A stretch of DNA of 64,000 nt from Tamarix chinensis (GCA_030549775.1 CM060175.1:66019245-66083244); one strand, 5' to 3'. Positions 22,690 to 34,310 are shown, counted from the first letter of the stretch. The notes: generated from the sequence alone by a model not told the origin. Translations and numbers: made by a program.

Positions 22690-23250
22690 CTAAAAGGGAG
22701 TGTTCTATATTTAATAATTATTATTCTATACGGTAATGATTATTATGTGTCATAGAGAACTAACCTACTCCTTTTCTATATTATGTTAGATCTCAATTTT
22801 ATGATACTAATTTATTATTATTACTACACATTTTATGATAATAATGTGTTATATTATTATGTATATTATGATAAAATTTATTATGATAAGCATAAAAATA
22901 ATAATAAATCATAAAATTTAATATATAAATTATATTAAATAGATAACAATCAATGTAATATACATTTTAAATTAAATTAACTTGCCCTATACCCTATAAG
23001 ACCCATAGTATGTACACTTGAATCCATCCAAGCCAAACCTGAACAAACCCGATAGGTTAGTCTAATACTCAATCCGATATTCTTCTAATATGAAATAACC
23101 CGATTCAATACAGACCTGACTCAAATCACCGTTATTCAAATTGAATCCAAATATGAAGAACGCCTTAGCCAGATCTGACTACACAACAACTCGATTTTAA
23201 CCTAATCAAAAGCTAACTCATATGATCCTTTTGCCACCTCTAATTTTTAG
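22690..23250. repeat. Dispersed repeat R, copy 1
   Basis: An AT-rich stretch (TTATGATAATAATGTGTTATA, TTATGATAAGCATAA) is followed by a less AT-rich stretch with AATCCGATATTCTTCTAATAT and CAAATCACCGTTATTCAAATT. The same order and words occur at 33750-34310. Copy 1 ends with TTTTGCCACCTCTA, which looks like a hAT-type MITE end (TAGAGGTGGCAAAA in reverse), but no matching opposite end was found. Confidence 0.55.
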
Positions 23251-24226
23251 AGTCATTAAAAATAGATTTTTTTAAGGAAAAATATTTTTACTAATAATTA
23301 CTAAAAGTAATATTAATAACCATGGCCATTATATTATTTTAAGAAAGAAATTAATGTTCTAACAAAGGAAAATAGCTTGTAGGACGAACTCTTCTTACAT
23401 AGTTGCATAATAATAATAAAAAATTGACCAATAGAAAATATAAAGATAATTTTTATTTAAGTATTATGATATGTGGCCTAATATTTTATAAGTATCCATA
23501 GTGTGAGTAATCTCAAGTAGGTACTTCCACGTTTTGAATCATTATTCCTTAGGTATCTTTTATATTAATAAAGTTATACTATGTAAGTTTAACATAACTA
23601 AAATATTCTTGATAATAAATATTAAAAATTCTTGAAAAAATATGGAGAAAATTATATAATCTTTTTTTAAAATCTATATTTTTAGAGTATTACTTTATGT
23701 TTTAAAAATATTTTTTTAATAATTTAAAAAACAATTTTATAAGAAAATTTAAAAAATAATTTACTTTTAAATTTTTTTTAATAAAATTAAAAGAAATATA
23801 AAATTTTATAAAAGAATACCATGGTTTTTTTTACTATTTTTTTAAATTTATTTTTTATTTTCCATTTTTTAATGAATTTTATAATCTTTTGTATGTATTA
23901 TTAAAAATAACCTTAGCTACTCAACTTAATCTAATTTTATTAATATAAAAGCTACCTAAGTAATAATAATGTAAAATGTATATATATTTAAATGAGATTA
24001 TTCAAAATACAAGGCATATATAAATTATTAGGATGCCTAAACAGATTTTATCCAAAATAAAACAATCAGAACCCTGTACAAATCCTAAATCGTTCACTTC
24101 ACTTCTTCCTTCTCCTCATTTGGCATGAGTAGAAGCTATTTTCACTTTGCCACCAAATTTTCAATTTTTTTCTTTCTTCTTAATGCATCCACGTCCTCCG
24201 TTCTTCTTCAATTTTCTTCCTGAGAA

Positions 24227-24257
<31 letters not shown>

Positions 24258-25575
24258 TCCAAAGGTAATTTTATCTTTTTCCATCCTTTCCCCACGCAAT
24301 ATTGTTCCTAATTTATGAAGCATCACTATACGAGAATGGATAAACATAGCCAGGCTAGCTGTTGATTTGTTCATTTCCAAGTTTATGCCGAATTTCATCT
24401 TTGATCATTCGCTATTTTCTTCTTAATTGTTCTAATTTTGCACTAAACTTGTTAACCGAGGTTAAAAAAAATTAGACAGAAGTTCGAATATGATGCAAAT
24501 GGGAGAGACGAGAAAGAGAAGCCCATTATATACATGTATATATAATTTCAAGCCCGGCCAGAAGCCTTACGGCCCCAAGCCATCATACACCTTTGTCTCA
24601 ACCACAATCTATAGATCAACCAAGATCAAAGGAAAACCCAGACCCACCATCGCACACAGACATAATCAAACCATAACCGATGTGACTGAATCGAGCCAAA
24701 ATCAAACAAAATGATAGCAAAATCAAAAGAAGAATTATAAAATTTTGGATTAACATGAGTTGGGATAAAAATAAATATTAAAAATTAAGTTAGTTAAAAG
24801 GAATGGGATTAATTAAAATATTATTTAGATGACATTTATCTAATTTAGGCGAATCTGGATAAATATTTTAAGAAATTTATTTTTGTATGATTAGGTATAA
24901 AATTTATTCATATTTTTATCTTTACTTCTGTTACCCTCAAAATTAGAGATTAACAAAAATAAGGTTTATGACCACACGTAGTGCCTTAGTGGTGTTCACC
25001 GATTGGATATCCGGTATTTTGGATATCCTGTAAAAACTTTCTCATCTTTGAAAGATCAAATATCTGACAAAAAAACTTTGGATATCTAAAATTTTGAATC
25101 AAATAATAAATAATCCATTGAATATTTGAAACTTTTGAATATATTACAAATAAAAAATATGGGATAAAAAGCTATTCGATTGAAAAATAATAAATAGCTC
25201 TAATTTAAACCGATATACTCTAATGATTTGATTTGGGTCTTAAATTACATTATATTCAATTAATAATTTTAATTTTTGGATAATATTTAAATATTTAATC
25301 AAAATAATAATTACAAAGTATAAAATTTACTTACCATAAATACTCTCATTTGAAGTTATATACTCACATAAATACTTATATACAATATAATTTTATAAAA
25401 ATTAAATAGTATTGAGAATATATATATATATATATAATTTATTAGATTAGATACTACTTATAACTGTCGGATCGAATATCCAATTTATTTAATATTTTAT
25501 TAATTTAATTAATTTTTAATTTTTTTAAATTATATCAATTTAAATACTAAATTAGATTATTGAATAATATAAATA
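23251..25575. other. AT-rich spacer with possible degenerate MITE
   Basis: No gene recognised. An (AAT)n run lies at 24226-24256. 24480-24720 is less AT-rich but its open frame matches nothing. 24990-25575 has GGATATCCGG and GGATATCC words and a TAGTGGTGTTCA start, reminiscent of the hAT MITE at 27717-28254, but its ends and duplication do not match, so it is only a possible decayed relative. Confidence 0.3.
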
Positions 25576-27708
25576 ATCCTAGCCACACCTTAGGCCACAA
25601 AGCCCGGAAGATCACCAAACCAAAACCATAGAAAACCTACAACGCTTTGAATAACACGAGACGAAGAAGAAAACTGCAATCTTCAAAGCTGCCCACCTCC
25701 ATACGTGTAGACATTTTTTTTTCATGAAAATATTCGATCCAACGTTGGAATAGCTTGCTAAGAGCAAGGGATCACCGGCCCAGGGACCAAACCCAAACCT
25801 TGTGAGCAAACATTTAAGTTTTATTTAAATGAAAAACTTTATAAATAATGAAGTTTTAAAAATAATTCCCTTTTTAAATTCAACTATTATAAATTTATTA
25901 CATGGATAGAAAATTTGCATTCTTTTCCTTATATTTATGTGTGAAATTATGTAAATATATTAGAAATTTATTTGGTGGAATTTTGACCTAAATTTTAAAA
26001 AGTTTAAAAAGTATCTAAACTTAATGTTAAGATGCCCAAATAAATTATATTATGTAAATTTATAAATTTTATTTAAGAATAAAATTTGTGATAAAAATTA
26101 TTCTTCCAAATGAAACCTAAAAAAAATCCTTACTTTTTAACTTTTTGTTTGAGTAACAATAAATTTTGCACTCTGGCAAACATCGAACTTCTAGCACACA
26201 CCCACGCATCCCCTAAACTCAAGTTATGAAAGAGAAGTCTATTGCCTTACCCCGTGACACAGTGAACAACATTCCAGACAGATTATGAACCTAAGAATAG
26301 GATTTTACTTACTTATTTATTTGATAAGTAAAATTAATTTAAATATACACACATATAGGAAAATATACATATATGAGAACTAGTTCTAACCATTTGATAA
26401 TCAAGTAAAAACGGTTTGGATAACAAAAATTTGTATATGACCCCCTCATTCCTACCGAAACATAATAATTGGAGTCCTATTTTCCTAAAACCCTAACTCC
26501 TTCACCTTCATCTTTCATAGTGTACTATCCTTCCTACCTATTGATTTTATTGAAAAAAAAATAGTCTATCTCTCCATCTTCATCTTCATCGATGGTGCAA
26601 GTTGTTTTGAATTTCATGTTTTTTGTCCATTTTGTGTTATGCCCTATACAATTTCTTCTTCGTCTATTAATTCTGGCAGTATCAATGATATATAGAATCT
26701 AAAAAAAAATGACAAATCATCTCTGAAAGGTTTGATTATTTAATCATTAACAACTTAATTTTATCATTTTCAAAATTTTCATTTCTAACAATTAGGTTTT
26801 ACTTTAGCATTTTTATAATACAAACATCTTTTATACTTTGGGTTAACTATGAGAAATAGAAATTAAATATATGAATTGCTTAGAGTTGTACATTAGTGAT
26901 AAAATGGTGTTATGCGAATTGTTGGACCATTGAGAAAGGAAAACAAATTTTGATTGCAATATAATTGTAGCCTAACATGGTGTATAGTATCAGGTAGCAT
27001 TAGCAATACTTAAATTTTTTTAAAAACTTTTGTAGTAGGTGCGATGGATATAATTTGAATTTTCAACGTTGCTTATAATGAGAAGATATTCGAACCCGTA
27101 AAGAAAGAGATACCGCAATATTCGTTGCTCGAAAAATGAAAGCCGTTTATAATCACGAACGATAAAGTGTCGTTATGGATAAGAACATCGGTGCATTGTT
27201 CTTTATTTATTTATTTATTTTCAATTACTATCATTGATAAAAACTCTCAGTCATTTTAACTTGAATTTAATTTGTAATTTAACTTAAATTTGTATCTAAT
27301 ATCTTCCCTATATATATACACACACACATACATATATAATTGTTACCCAAGCATCACCACGAATCACATACCGCACCTTCTAATTTCTAAGAGAGATATG
27401 AACGGGTTGTATATCCCTTAGGGCTTGTTTGGTATGGGGGTAATAGAAGTGGAAAAAATTTTCCTCTATTTTGCATCTTTTATATTAAGTATTTAATAAT
27501 AATAAATATATTTTAATGAAATACCCATTTTAGATTAAATTAAGATCTAAAATGAATATTCATTAGAATACAAATATTTAATTTTAAATAGATTATATAA
27601 GATATATAAAATATGGGGGTAATTTTTCCATCATTATTATTATGGATAACTTCCGACAAGTTCGTACGTACGAAAACTCCCAAGCACAAAGCTCCAAAGA
27701 TTAGTGTA
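25576..27708. other. Spacer with candidate SINE-like fragment
   Basis: Mostly AT-rich. 26180-26278, read on the minus strand, has GTGTCACGGGGTAAGGC and, about 55 bp on, GAAGTTCGATGTTTGCC. These resemble the A and B boxes of a tRNA-derived SINE, but no tail or duplication was found. At 27419 GGGCTTGTTTGGTATGG looks like a single MITE end without a partner. (CA)n/(TA)n runs lie near 27310-27335. Confidence 0.3.
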
Positions 27709-27716
27709 GACTTAGA

Positions 27717-28254
27717 TAGGGGTGTGCAAAACCGGATATCCGTATCCATTCGGATATTTTTTTCGGATATCCGCTCCGCATTTTTTAGACCGGATATCCG
27801 GGATGCGGATTTCCGAAAAATATAGACCGGATATAGACCGGATTCGGATATATCCAATATCCGTATGAAAATACTATTTTATCAATTTTAATAACTTTTG
27901 CTATAATATTTTTAAAAATAAGGATCGTTTATCAATTAATATTCATATCTATATTCATATAAATATCTTATTTTATCTAAAAGAAGTATTAAAATATTAT
28001 TATAAATATTTAAAATATAAAAATATATAAAATTTTAAAACTTAAAACCATAAAAACACAATAATATGGTGTATTATTGAAATAATCAACAAAATATCGG
28101 ATATTTTTTCGGATCGAATAATCCAAAAAAAAAACGGATATCCAAATGTCGGATATCCTTTTAGAATAAAACCGGTTCGAATATCCGAAATATCGAATCA
28201 AATTTTTAAATATCGGATCGAATTTTTGAATCCCGAATTTTTTGCACAGCCCTA
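27717..28254. mobile_element. hAT-type MITE (538 bp) with perfect 8-bp duplication
   Basis: The terminal inverted repeats are TAGGGGTGTGCAAAA and its partner TAGGGCTGTGCAAAA (one mismatch in 15). They are flanked by GACTTAGA at 27709-27716 and again at 28255-28262. The TAGGG start and 8-bp duplication are hAT hallmarks. The interior is filled with CGGATATCCG-type palindromic words, densest near each end, and has no transposase, so the element depends on one supplied elsewhere. Open frames inside are products of these repeats. Confidence 0.92.
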
Positions 28255-28262
28255 GACTTAGA

Positions 28263-29659
28263 CACCAAAGCACTTAGACACCAAAGCACAATGCTTTAGT
28301 TTATTACCACTTGGGCAAAACACCCTACACCACCCATGTCTGAGCTCTCATGACTTGCCACCTCCAAACAAAAGAAGATCCCGACAGCAGACCCACACCG
28401 CAACATAAAAAACCATAATAATAACATTATACTACCTAAAAGTCCGTACCCACTTGACCACTTCCATCAAGACACAGCCGCCCAGCCTGATGGCGGACGA
28501 ACGGACACCCTTACCAAACGTCGAAACTTCCGACTCCGAGGACATGATAAAACGCAGAAAATGTCAATTTAAAAAAATAAAAAAATAAGAACGAAATAAA
28601 AGGGTACAAAAAATAATATATAAATATGCACACACGCATGTATATTATTGCTTCACATATTTATATTTAGTTAACATATTTTCAGTACTAACATTAATTT
28701 TTCTTTTTAAGTATAATGGTATACATTAATTTTATAAGTGTACCGGTACACATAAAAAAAAAAATAAGATACATATGACCGTACATATTAACCCTCCTCA
28801 TACATTATTGGCTATTGACATATAAAAAAAAATTATATTCAATAAGTTTTAAAAAGATAATTACGTAGTTGAGATATGTTAAGATGAAATTGTAAAATAA
28901 TATTTTATCAAGATGAAATCGTAAAATAATATGGTAATTTTATGTGGCATGTAGTTATACCTGTGTATAGTGTGAATCATGGCGTTAGTAATTTTTTAAA
29001 AAGTTGTTGTATGTTTAATTTTAATAATCAAATAAATTTAAAAAAATGATATCATAATGATGGTGATCTTTTTCTCTATAAACAGAGATATAAATAGATA
29101 CACTTTTGATGTAGAAAACTATATATGTTTTTGGTTTTACCATTTTTATGTTAAAATTTCACCATTATTGAATTGTTATTCGACAATTTCTTTGTGTTTT
29201 TAATTGCCTAAAATAAAGATAAACTAATTCTAAAAATTCAAAACAAATAAAAATGTTGCTCTTATTTACCACACTACCTTAAGTCACACCTTGTACATGG
29301 TGTGAACATTGAACCATAGAGATATTGGTGTTTAATGAATTATTTGACTATTTTTTTGATAGAACATTGTATTAGACATATGTTATACTTATTATTGCAT
29401 ATATATTTTGGAGATCTCCAACTTATGTCTGGGAAATGTATTGTTTGCCTGATGACTATGATTTTGGATGAATTTTTTTTATAGGCCCGTTCCAATAACA
29501 TGCATATAAAAAAAACAACAAAACTGTTAACGTTTTAACTTTCTACTTGGGGTTGTCTCTCACATTTAGATAAGCTTTTGGACTAGACATATTTTACTTT
29601 ATCTTTTGTAATTGAAGTGAATTATGGAAATATGATATATCATTGATCTCTGGTTACAG
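28263..29659. other. Spacer upstream of dioxygenase pseudogene
   Basis: A near-duplicate of CACTTAGACACCAAAGCA stands next to the MITE (28256-28290). 28320-28560 is less AT-rich; an ATG at 28490 opens about 32 codons (MADERTPLPNVETSDSEDM) that match nothing I know. The rest to 29640 is AT-rich. Exon 1 of the dioxygenase would be expected here and was not found. Confidence 0.35.
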
Positions 29660-30358
29660 GGATGTAATTTTCTCATATGGGAAGAAAGTGATTGAGCTGG
29701 GTCATGTTCTGCTTGAGCTGCTCTCTGAGGCTTTAAGCCTAAACAGAAACCACCTAAAAAGCATTGGATGTGCTGACGGTATGTACCTCTTGGGCCCACT
29801 ACTACCCAACATGCCCCCAACCAGATGTGGCTATTGGCACAAGCAGTCATTCCGATAGCAATTTCGTCACCGTACTTTTACAAGACCAAATTAATGGGAG
29901 GCTTGCAGGTTCTTGATCAGGACCATAACCAGTGAAGTGATGTTCGGCCCATACTTGGAGCTCTAGTGGTAAACCTTGGAGACCTTATGCAGGTAAGATA
30001 CTGATTTCCTCCTTTATAATAAGCACATAGGCCTCAGTTTCGCTCTTCTTATATATATATAATCATTACTTTGATCACATTAATCATCCCGTTGCAGCTA
30101 ATAACAAATGGCAAGTTTAAAAGCGTCAACCACAAGGTGGTGGCAAAAGATGTCGAGCCAAGGATTTCTGTCGCCTGCTTTTTCCTGGCACACTTATTCC
30201 ATTGTGCAGAAGAAGGTAGAGAGTATGGTCCTATAAAGGAATTATTATCTGAAGAAAACCCTCCAGTCTACAGGGGGATTTCGATTCCTGAGAACCTAAG
30301 TTACTACCACTCAAAGGGTCTGGATGGAACTTCGGCATTGCCACATTTCAAACTCTAA
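29660..30358 (+). pseudogene. 2-oxoglutarate/Fe(II) dioxygenase pseudogene (ACC oxidase homolog-like), exons 2-3
   Basis: Exon 2 (29660-29992) follows a TTACAG acceptor and encodes IFSYGKKVIELGHVLLELL and SEALSLNRNHLKSIGCADG, the helical part of a DOXC-type dioxygenase. In shifted frame it continues with HSDSNFVTVLLQDQI, which holds the HxD iron ligand pair. A GTAAGA donor and TTGCAG acceptor bound a 105-bp intron (29993-30097). Exon 3 encodes [17 protein letters not shown] (second iron-binding His) and [10 protein letters not shown] (R-x-S 2-oxoglutarate motif), then [17 protein letters not shown], and ends with [13 protein letters not shown] and a stop, a normal family C-terminus. Two frame changes (near 29794 and 29898) and an in-frame TGA (29933-29935) break exon 2, and exon 1 is missing. 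Enzymes of this group oxidise small plant metabolites; the original substrate cannot be told. Confidence 0.88.
29993..30097 (+). other. Intron of dioxygenase pseudogene
   Basis: 105 bp with GTAAGATA donor and CCCGTTGCAG acceptor. Its position, between GDLMQ and LITNGKF, is the conserved intron site of this dioxygenase group. Confidence 0.8.
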
Positions 30359-30909
30359 ACTTTGGCCCTGTGAAGTAATCTAATACCACAGGTCAACATA
30401 TATAGTATAACATATGGCCTCCCGGACTTTCTTTTCTATTTTGGTTAGGGGCATGGATCTGCTTAAGCGATTAAGAATGTGTAGATCCCCCCTCCTATGT
30501 ATCCCCATATAAAATTCAACATAATATGCAAGTCATGCTCTTCTTGCTTATGTAGACCTTAAATTTCAATGGAAATCATAAATAAAAGCCTAAAACGTTT
30601 GTTGTAGATTGTTATGATATTTTTATCTTTTAACTAAACTTATGCTAGGCTCCTATTTGGAATTGAAATTGAATGAATGAGAACTTGGTAATGTAAAGAA
30701 TAGAACGATGAATAATTTGGGTTGTTGCTTTTAGTGGGTTTGCTCCAAATTAATTTGAAGTCCCATATGGGTAGTATAGAAAGTTTTTGTCTACTACAAT
30801 TTCTCAACAGAGTAGCCTTATCTACCCATTTTCCTGAGATGTTAACCTTTCACCTTAGAGGGAGGCAGGCGTGAATTCCTTTTACATCTTGAAGGGGAGG
30901 GGATCTGCC
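30359..30909. other. Downstream flank of dioxygenase pseudogene
   Basis: Probable 3' untranslated DNA and spacer, with an AATAAA at 30581-30586 about 220 bp after the stop. Nothing else recognised. Confidence 0.4.
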
Positions 30910-30912
30910 TTA

Positions 30913-31363
30913 TGCAGTGTTTGGATTGGGGTGAATGGAGGTTAATGGAGGTGAATCAATTGATTCACCCCGTTTGGGTATCTGGTTAATAATTTTACCT
31001 AGATGAATCGAGGTTAAAGTTTTACCTTCATTCGCTTCGATTAACCTCGTTTTTATTAACCTCCGGTTTACGGGGTAACCAAGGTGAAGGTGAAAGAATA
31101 AGTAAAATTTTGACTTAATAGGACCAAAATACCCCTCAATAGGACTTATTTGTTTAATACAAGGATATAAATATCATTTATTTTATTTTTTAATCTTTAT
31201 TTACCTCAATCTAAACGGAATTTTTAAAACATTCACACAGGTTAGGTTAATATCATCCAAACAGAATTTTAAAACATTCACCCCGATTCACCTTCGTTCC
31301 CTTCACCTAGGTTAATTTTTAATATTTACCCTCACCTCGATTCACCTCAATCCAAATGGAGCC
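30913..31363. mobile_element. PIF/Harbinger-like MITE
   Basis: The ends are imperfect inverted repeats built on TTTGGATTGGGGTGAAT (left) and its complement ATTCACCTCAATCCAAA (right). They are flanked by TTA at 30910-30912 and 31364-31366, as expected for PIF/Harbinger. GATTCACC/GGTGAATC words recur inside both arms and GAATCAATTGATTC is a perfect palindrome near the left end. There is no coding capacity. Confidence 0.65.
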
Positions 31364-31459
31364 TTAGAGCCGTGGAATTCTATGGCCCCTCAGTTCAATC
31401 GTATTTCCGGTACATTTGATGGGTATGGGACAGAAAGTGAATGAGTTCTGCAGTGAAAC

Positions 31460-31900
31460 TGTGAGATTGTAATCCCGTAATCATCCATTAATGATATTAA
31501 GAGTATATATAAGTACATAATTAGGGTTACTAAGCTATATATGGAAGGTACTAATATTAGGCTAAATATAGAAATCTTATTCTAGCACTCCCTCGCAGTT
31601 GGAGAGGGAGAGGGGCGGACGCCGAGACTGTCTTGAAACTCATCAAATAAAACGCGCGGAAGGCCTTTGGTGAAAATGTCGGTAATATGGTAACAAGACG
31701 GGACATGAGGAACACAGACTTCGCCTCGTTTAACCTGTTCGCGAACAAAGTGAATATCCAACTCTGATACTATGTGAGAGTGTAATCCTCTAATCATCCA
31801 TTAATGATATTAAGAGTATATATAAGTACATAATTAGGGTTACTAAGCTATATATGGAAGGTACTAATATTAGGCTAAATATAGAAATCTTATTCTAGCA
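31460..31900 (-). mobile_element. Miniature copia derivative (441 bp, two LTRs, PBS, PPT)
   Basis: Two 128-bp LTRs (31460-31587 and 31773-31900), TGTGAG to CTAGCA, differ at only three positions, all within the first 20 bp. Only 185 bp lies between them. On the minus strand a TAGTATCAGAGTTG primer site (31772-31759) adjoins the 5' LTR and a GAGGGAG-type purine tract adjoins the 3' LTR. The 185 bp still encode the C-terminal end of copia RNase H: LDIHFVREQVKRGEV, then DIFTKGLPRVLFDEF and SLGVRPSP. So nearly all of gag-pol was removed between a point just after the PBS and the RNase H end. No matching 5-bp duplication was found (GAAAC versus TAAAT). Confidence 0.85.
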
Positions 31901-31904
31901 TAAA

Positions 31905-32320
31905 TGCAGTTGTAGCGGAAGAATTTTTGTTAAAAATATGATCAAAGACTCGATCTTTGACACAGGCAAAAGAATACTCTTATGGAAGGTCGAAACTCCA
32001 GCAGCACAATACCAAGAATGGCAAACCGAGAGAGGGAGATATTTCTTCACAAAAGAAGAAAGAAACAAAGTTGTTGTGATTGTATTTAGATGAAGCTAAT
32101 GTGTCAAATCTTCCCCTTACATATGACAAGCCTATATATATATATATCATACCCAACTAATTCTAATTACATGGCCCACTATTTACCACCCTACATAACA
32201 ACCTAATTACAACTAATATATATATACACTAAATTATATTATTTTACAACATAAGCATCATATTATAATCGAGCATATTAGTAGCATCATCCAATATATC
32301 ATCTAGCATAATGTCCATAC
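31905..32320 (-). mobile_element. Probable 3' LTR remnant of gypsy element
   Basis: Lies downstream (minus strand) of the gypsy integrase remnant. On the minus strand it has a (TA)n-TATAGGCTTG region near 32140-32120 like a TATA box, then a T/C-rich leader-like stretch near 32070-32030, as in LTR U3-R boundaries. Termini and duplication were not resolved. Confidence 0.4.
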
Positions 32321-32960
32321 CTATTGAATACAATAGGAAAAGATATTATAAGTGACAAATTTATCAATATCATCTAAAAATACACTCACATAATAATTAA
32401 TGATAGTTAGGTACACATCATTCCCCTCTTCTAGAAGAGGTTTCGTCCGAGAAACCTTGCATAAACCCACAAATGAATAAAGATCAGCAACATTAAATGC
32501 GTTACTAACATTACCAAATTTTGTCGGTAAATCTATTTTATAAGCATTATCATTGATCCTTTCCACCACAGTAAAGGGACCATCACCTCTTGTGTCTAAC
32601 TTAGTTTTACGAAGGTTTGGAAAACGCTCTTTTCTAAGGTGCACCCATACTAAATCTCAAGGTTGGAATACAATATTCTTTCTCTTCTTATTAGCATGGT
32701 CAACCATCTGTTGTATCTTATGACTTATTTGTTTACTTACTTCTTCATGCATAGATTTAAGTTTATTAGCATGAGATTCAGCATCAAAATTGACCAAATC
32801 AGAAATAGGTAAGGGAATTAAATCTAAAGGAGTTAAAGGATTAAATCCATAAGCCACCTCAAATGGACATTTCTTAGTAGTAGAATGTTTTGCCCTATTG
32901 TATGCAAACTCTACTTGTGGTAATGTTATCTCCCATTTGGTATCATTTTGATTGGCAATA
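32321..32960 (-). pseudogene. pol: Ty3/gypsy integrase C-terminal remnant
   Basis: On the minus strand, TKWEITLPQVEFAYNRAKH is followed by CPFEVAYGFNPLTPLDLIPL (near 32870-32810), typical of the post-core part of plant gypsy integrases. After one stop (near 32656) comes LVWVHLRKERFPNLRKTKL and RGDGPFTVVERINDNAYKI, then NVSNAFNVADLY, the standard gypsy C-terminal (GPF/Y) module. The upstream catalytic core, RT and protease are missing. The element joins unrelated AT-rich sequence near 32960. Lineage within chromoviruses is not certain. Confidence 0.82.
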
Positions 32961-33130
32961 ACACTTCTCTCACTAATTAGATTGATATATGGTGGAATAA
33001 AATATTTGTAATTAATATAGGCTTTTTTGGTAATTCATCTTTTCTTTATAATTAATACATCTAAATTATAATAATTTACCTTTTTTAATTAATAAAATGA
33101 TACATTTAGACCACTTTCTATATATATATG
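32936..33130. repeat. Local direct repeat, copy 1 (gypsy junction)
   Basis: About 190 bp starting GGTATCATTTTGATTGGCAA and including CTCACTAATTAGATTGATAT, TTAATACATCTAAATTATAA and AGACCACTTT. It recurs at 33434-33635 in the same order and orientation. The repeat includes the edge of the gypsy remnant, so it arose after that insertion. Confidence 0.7.
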
Positions 33131-33433
33131 CTCACGCACACAAAACCTTTTGTTGTACAATATTACTGGTTGCAAATCACGTACATGCTTAGTTGCCAAT
33201 AAATTTTGTAATTAAATACACATGCAAATGAATTTATTGGAAAATAAAGTAAAACAAAATAAGAATATAAACTCCAATAGGCTGCTTAAATTTCCTCCCA
33301 AAATTACTGCTCTTGAAGTCATGTTGCAATAAAAAGGAAGATAAGCAGTTCTTATATATATATATATATTAAAATATAATTATATAGTTGGGATATGTTA
33401 AGGGAAGATCGTAAATTAATATTTAATCAAGAT

Positions 33434-33635
33434 AATTCTATGGTATCATTTTAATTGAGAATAACAAATTTCTCACTAATTAGATCGATATATGGTGGAA
33501 CAAAATATGTGCATTATATATATATATACATATATATTGGGTAATTCACCTTTTCTTTAAAATTAATACATCTAAATTATAATGATATACATTTTTTAAT
33601 CAATAAAATGCTATAATTAGACCACTTTAACTAAA
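33434..33635. repeat. Local direct repeat, copy 2
   Basis: Second copy of the repeat at 32936-33130: GGTATCATTTTAATTGAGAA, CTCACTAATTAGATCGATAT and TTAATACATCTAAATTATAA, with scattered differences and an extra (TA)n. The roughly 300 bp between the copies is AT-rich and unrecognised. Confidence 0.7.
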
Positions 33636-34310
33636 TTCTAATTATTTACCTTTAAAATGGATTTAAAAAAAATAATTTTAATAATATATATAATCATCAT
33701 AAACATAAAAATAATAATTGTAACATTTATATTTGTGTTTCTACATATAATAATGAATATTACATTTATAAAGATAATAATAACAACACCAATAATAATA
33801 ATTAAGTATAATAATAACAATAATTATTATAATTAACATGATAATTACAACTATTTTAACAATCATTGTAATTATCTATATAATATTATTTATAATCTTA
33901 TTTATAACAATAGCTATAATATTAATGATAATAATTTATATTATTATTACATATTTTATGATAATAATTTGTTATATCATTACATATATTATGATAAAAA
34001 TTATTATGATAAGCATAACAATAATAATAAATTACAATATTGAATTTATTATTTATATTAAATTGATAAAAACAATATCAATACAGATTCTAAATTGAAT
34101 TAATTAATCCAAAACTTAATACAACTTGAATTCTATATACTCGAATCTACCTGACACAAATTCGATCCAACTCAGAGTCTGTAGACCTGAGTCGAACCCG
34201 AACCGATATTCTCCTGATCTAAAATGATTCTACCTAATACAAATTTTATCCAAATCACTATTATCCAAATTGGACCCAAATCCGAAGGACATCTAAATCC
34301 AAAATGATAT
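33636..34310. repeat. Dispersed repeat R, copy 2
   Basis: From about 33750 this matches 22690-23170 in order: TTATGATAATAATTTGTTATA, TTATGATAAGCATAACA, then CCGATATTCTCCTGATCT and CCAAATCACTATTATCCAAA. Ile-rich open frames here (33638-34098, both strands) come from the ATA/ATT composition and are not genes. Confidence 0.55.

Noticed and set aside
24985..25575. Complete hAT MITE similar to 27717-28254
   Set aside because: Internal words are similar, but the ends do not pair and no 8-bp duplication is present.
27419..27640. MITE starting GGGCTTGTTTGG
   Set aside because: No partner end or target duplication could be found, so at most a fragment.
28490..28590. Short acidic open frame MADERTPLPN as exon 1 of the dioxygenase
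   Set aside because: It does not resemble the N-terminus of this dioxygenase family and has no donor site in a suitable phase.
33638..34098. Ile-rich hydrophobic open frames on both strands, looking like membrane proteins
   Set aside because: Produced by ATA/ATT repeats; the same region is a dispersed repeat.
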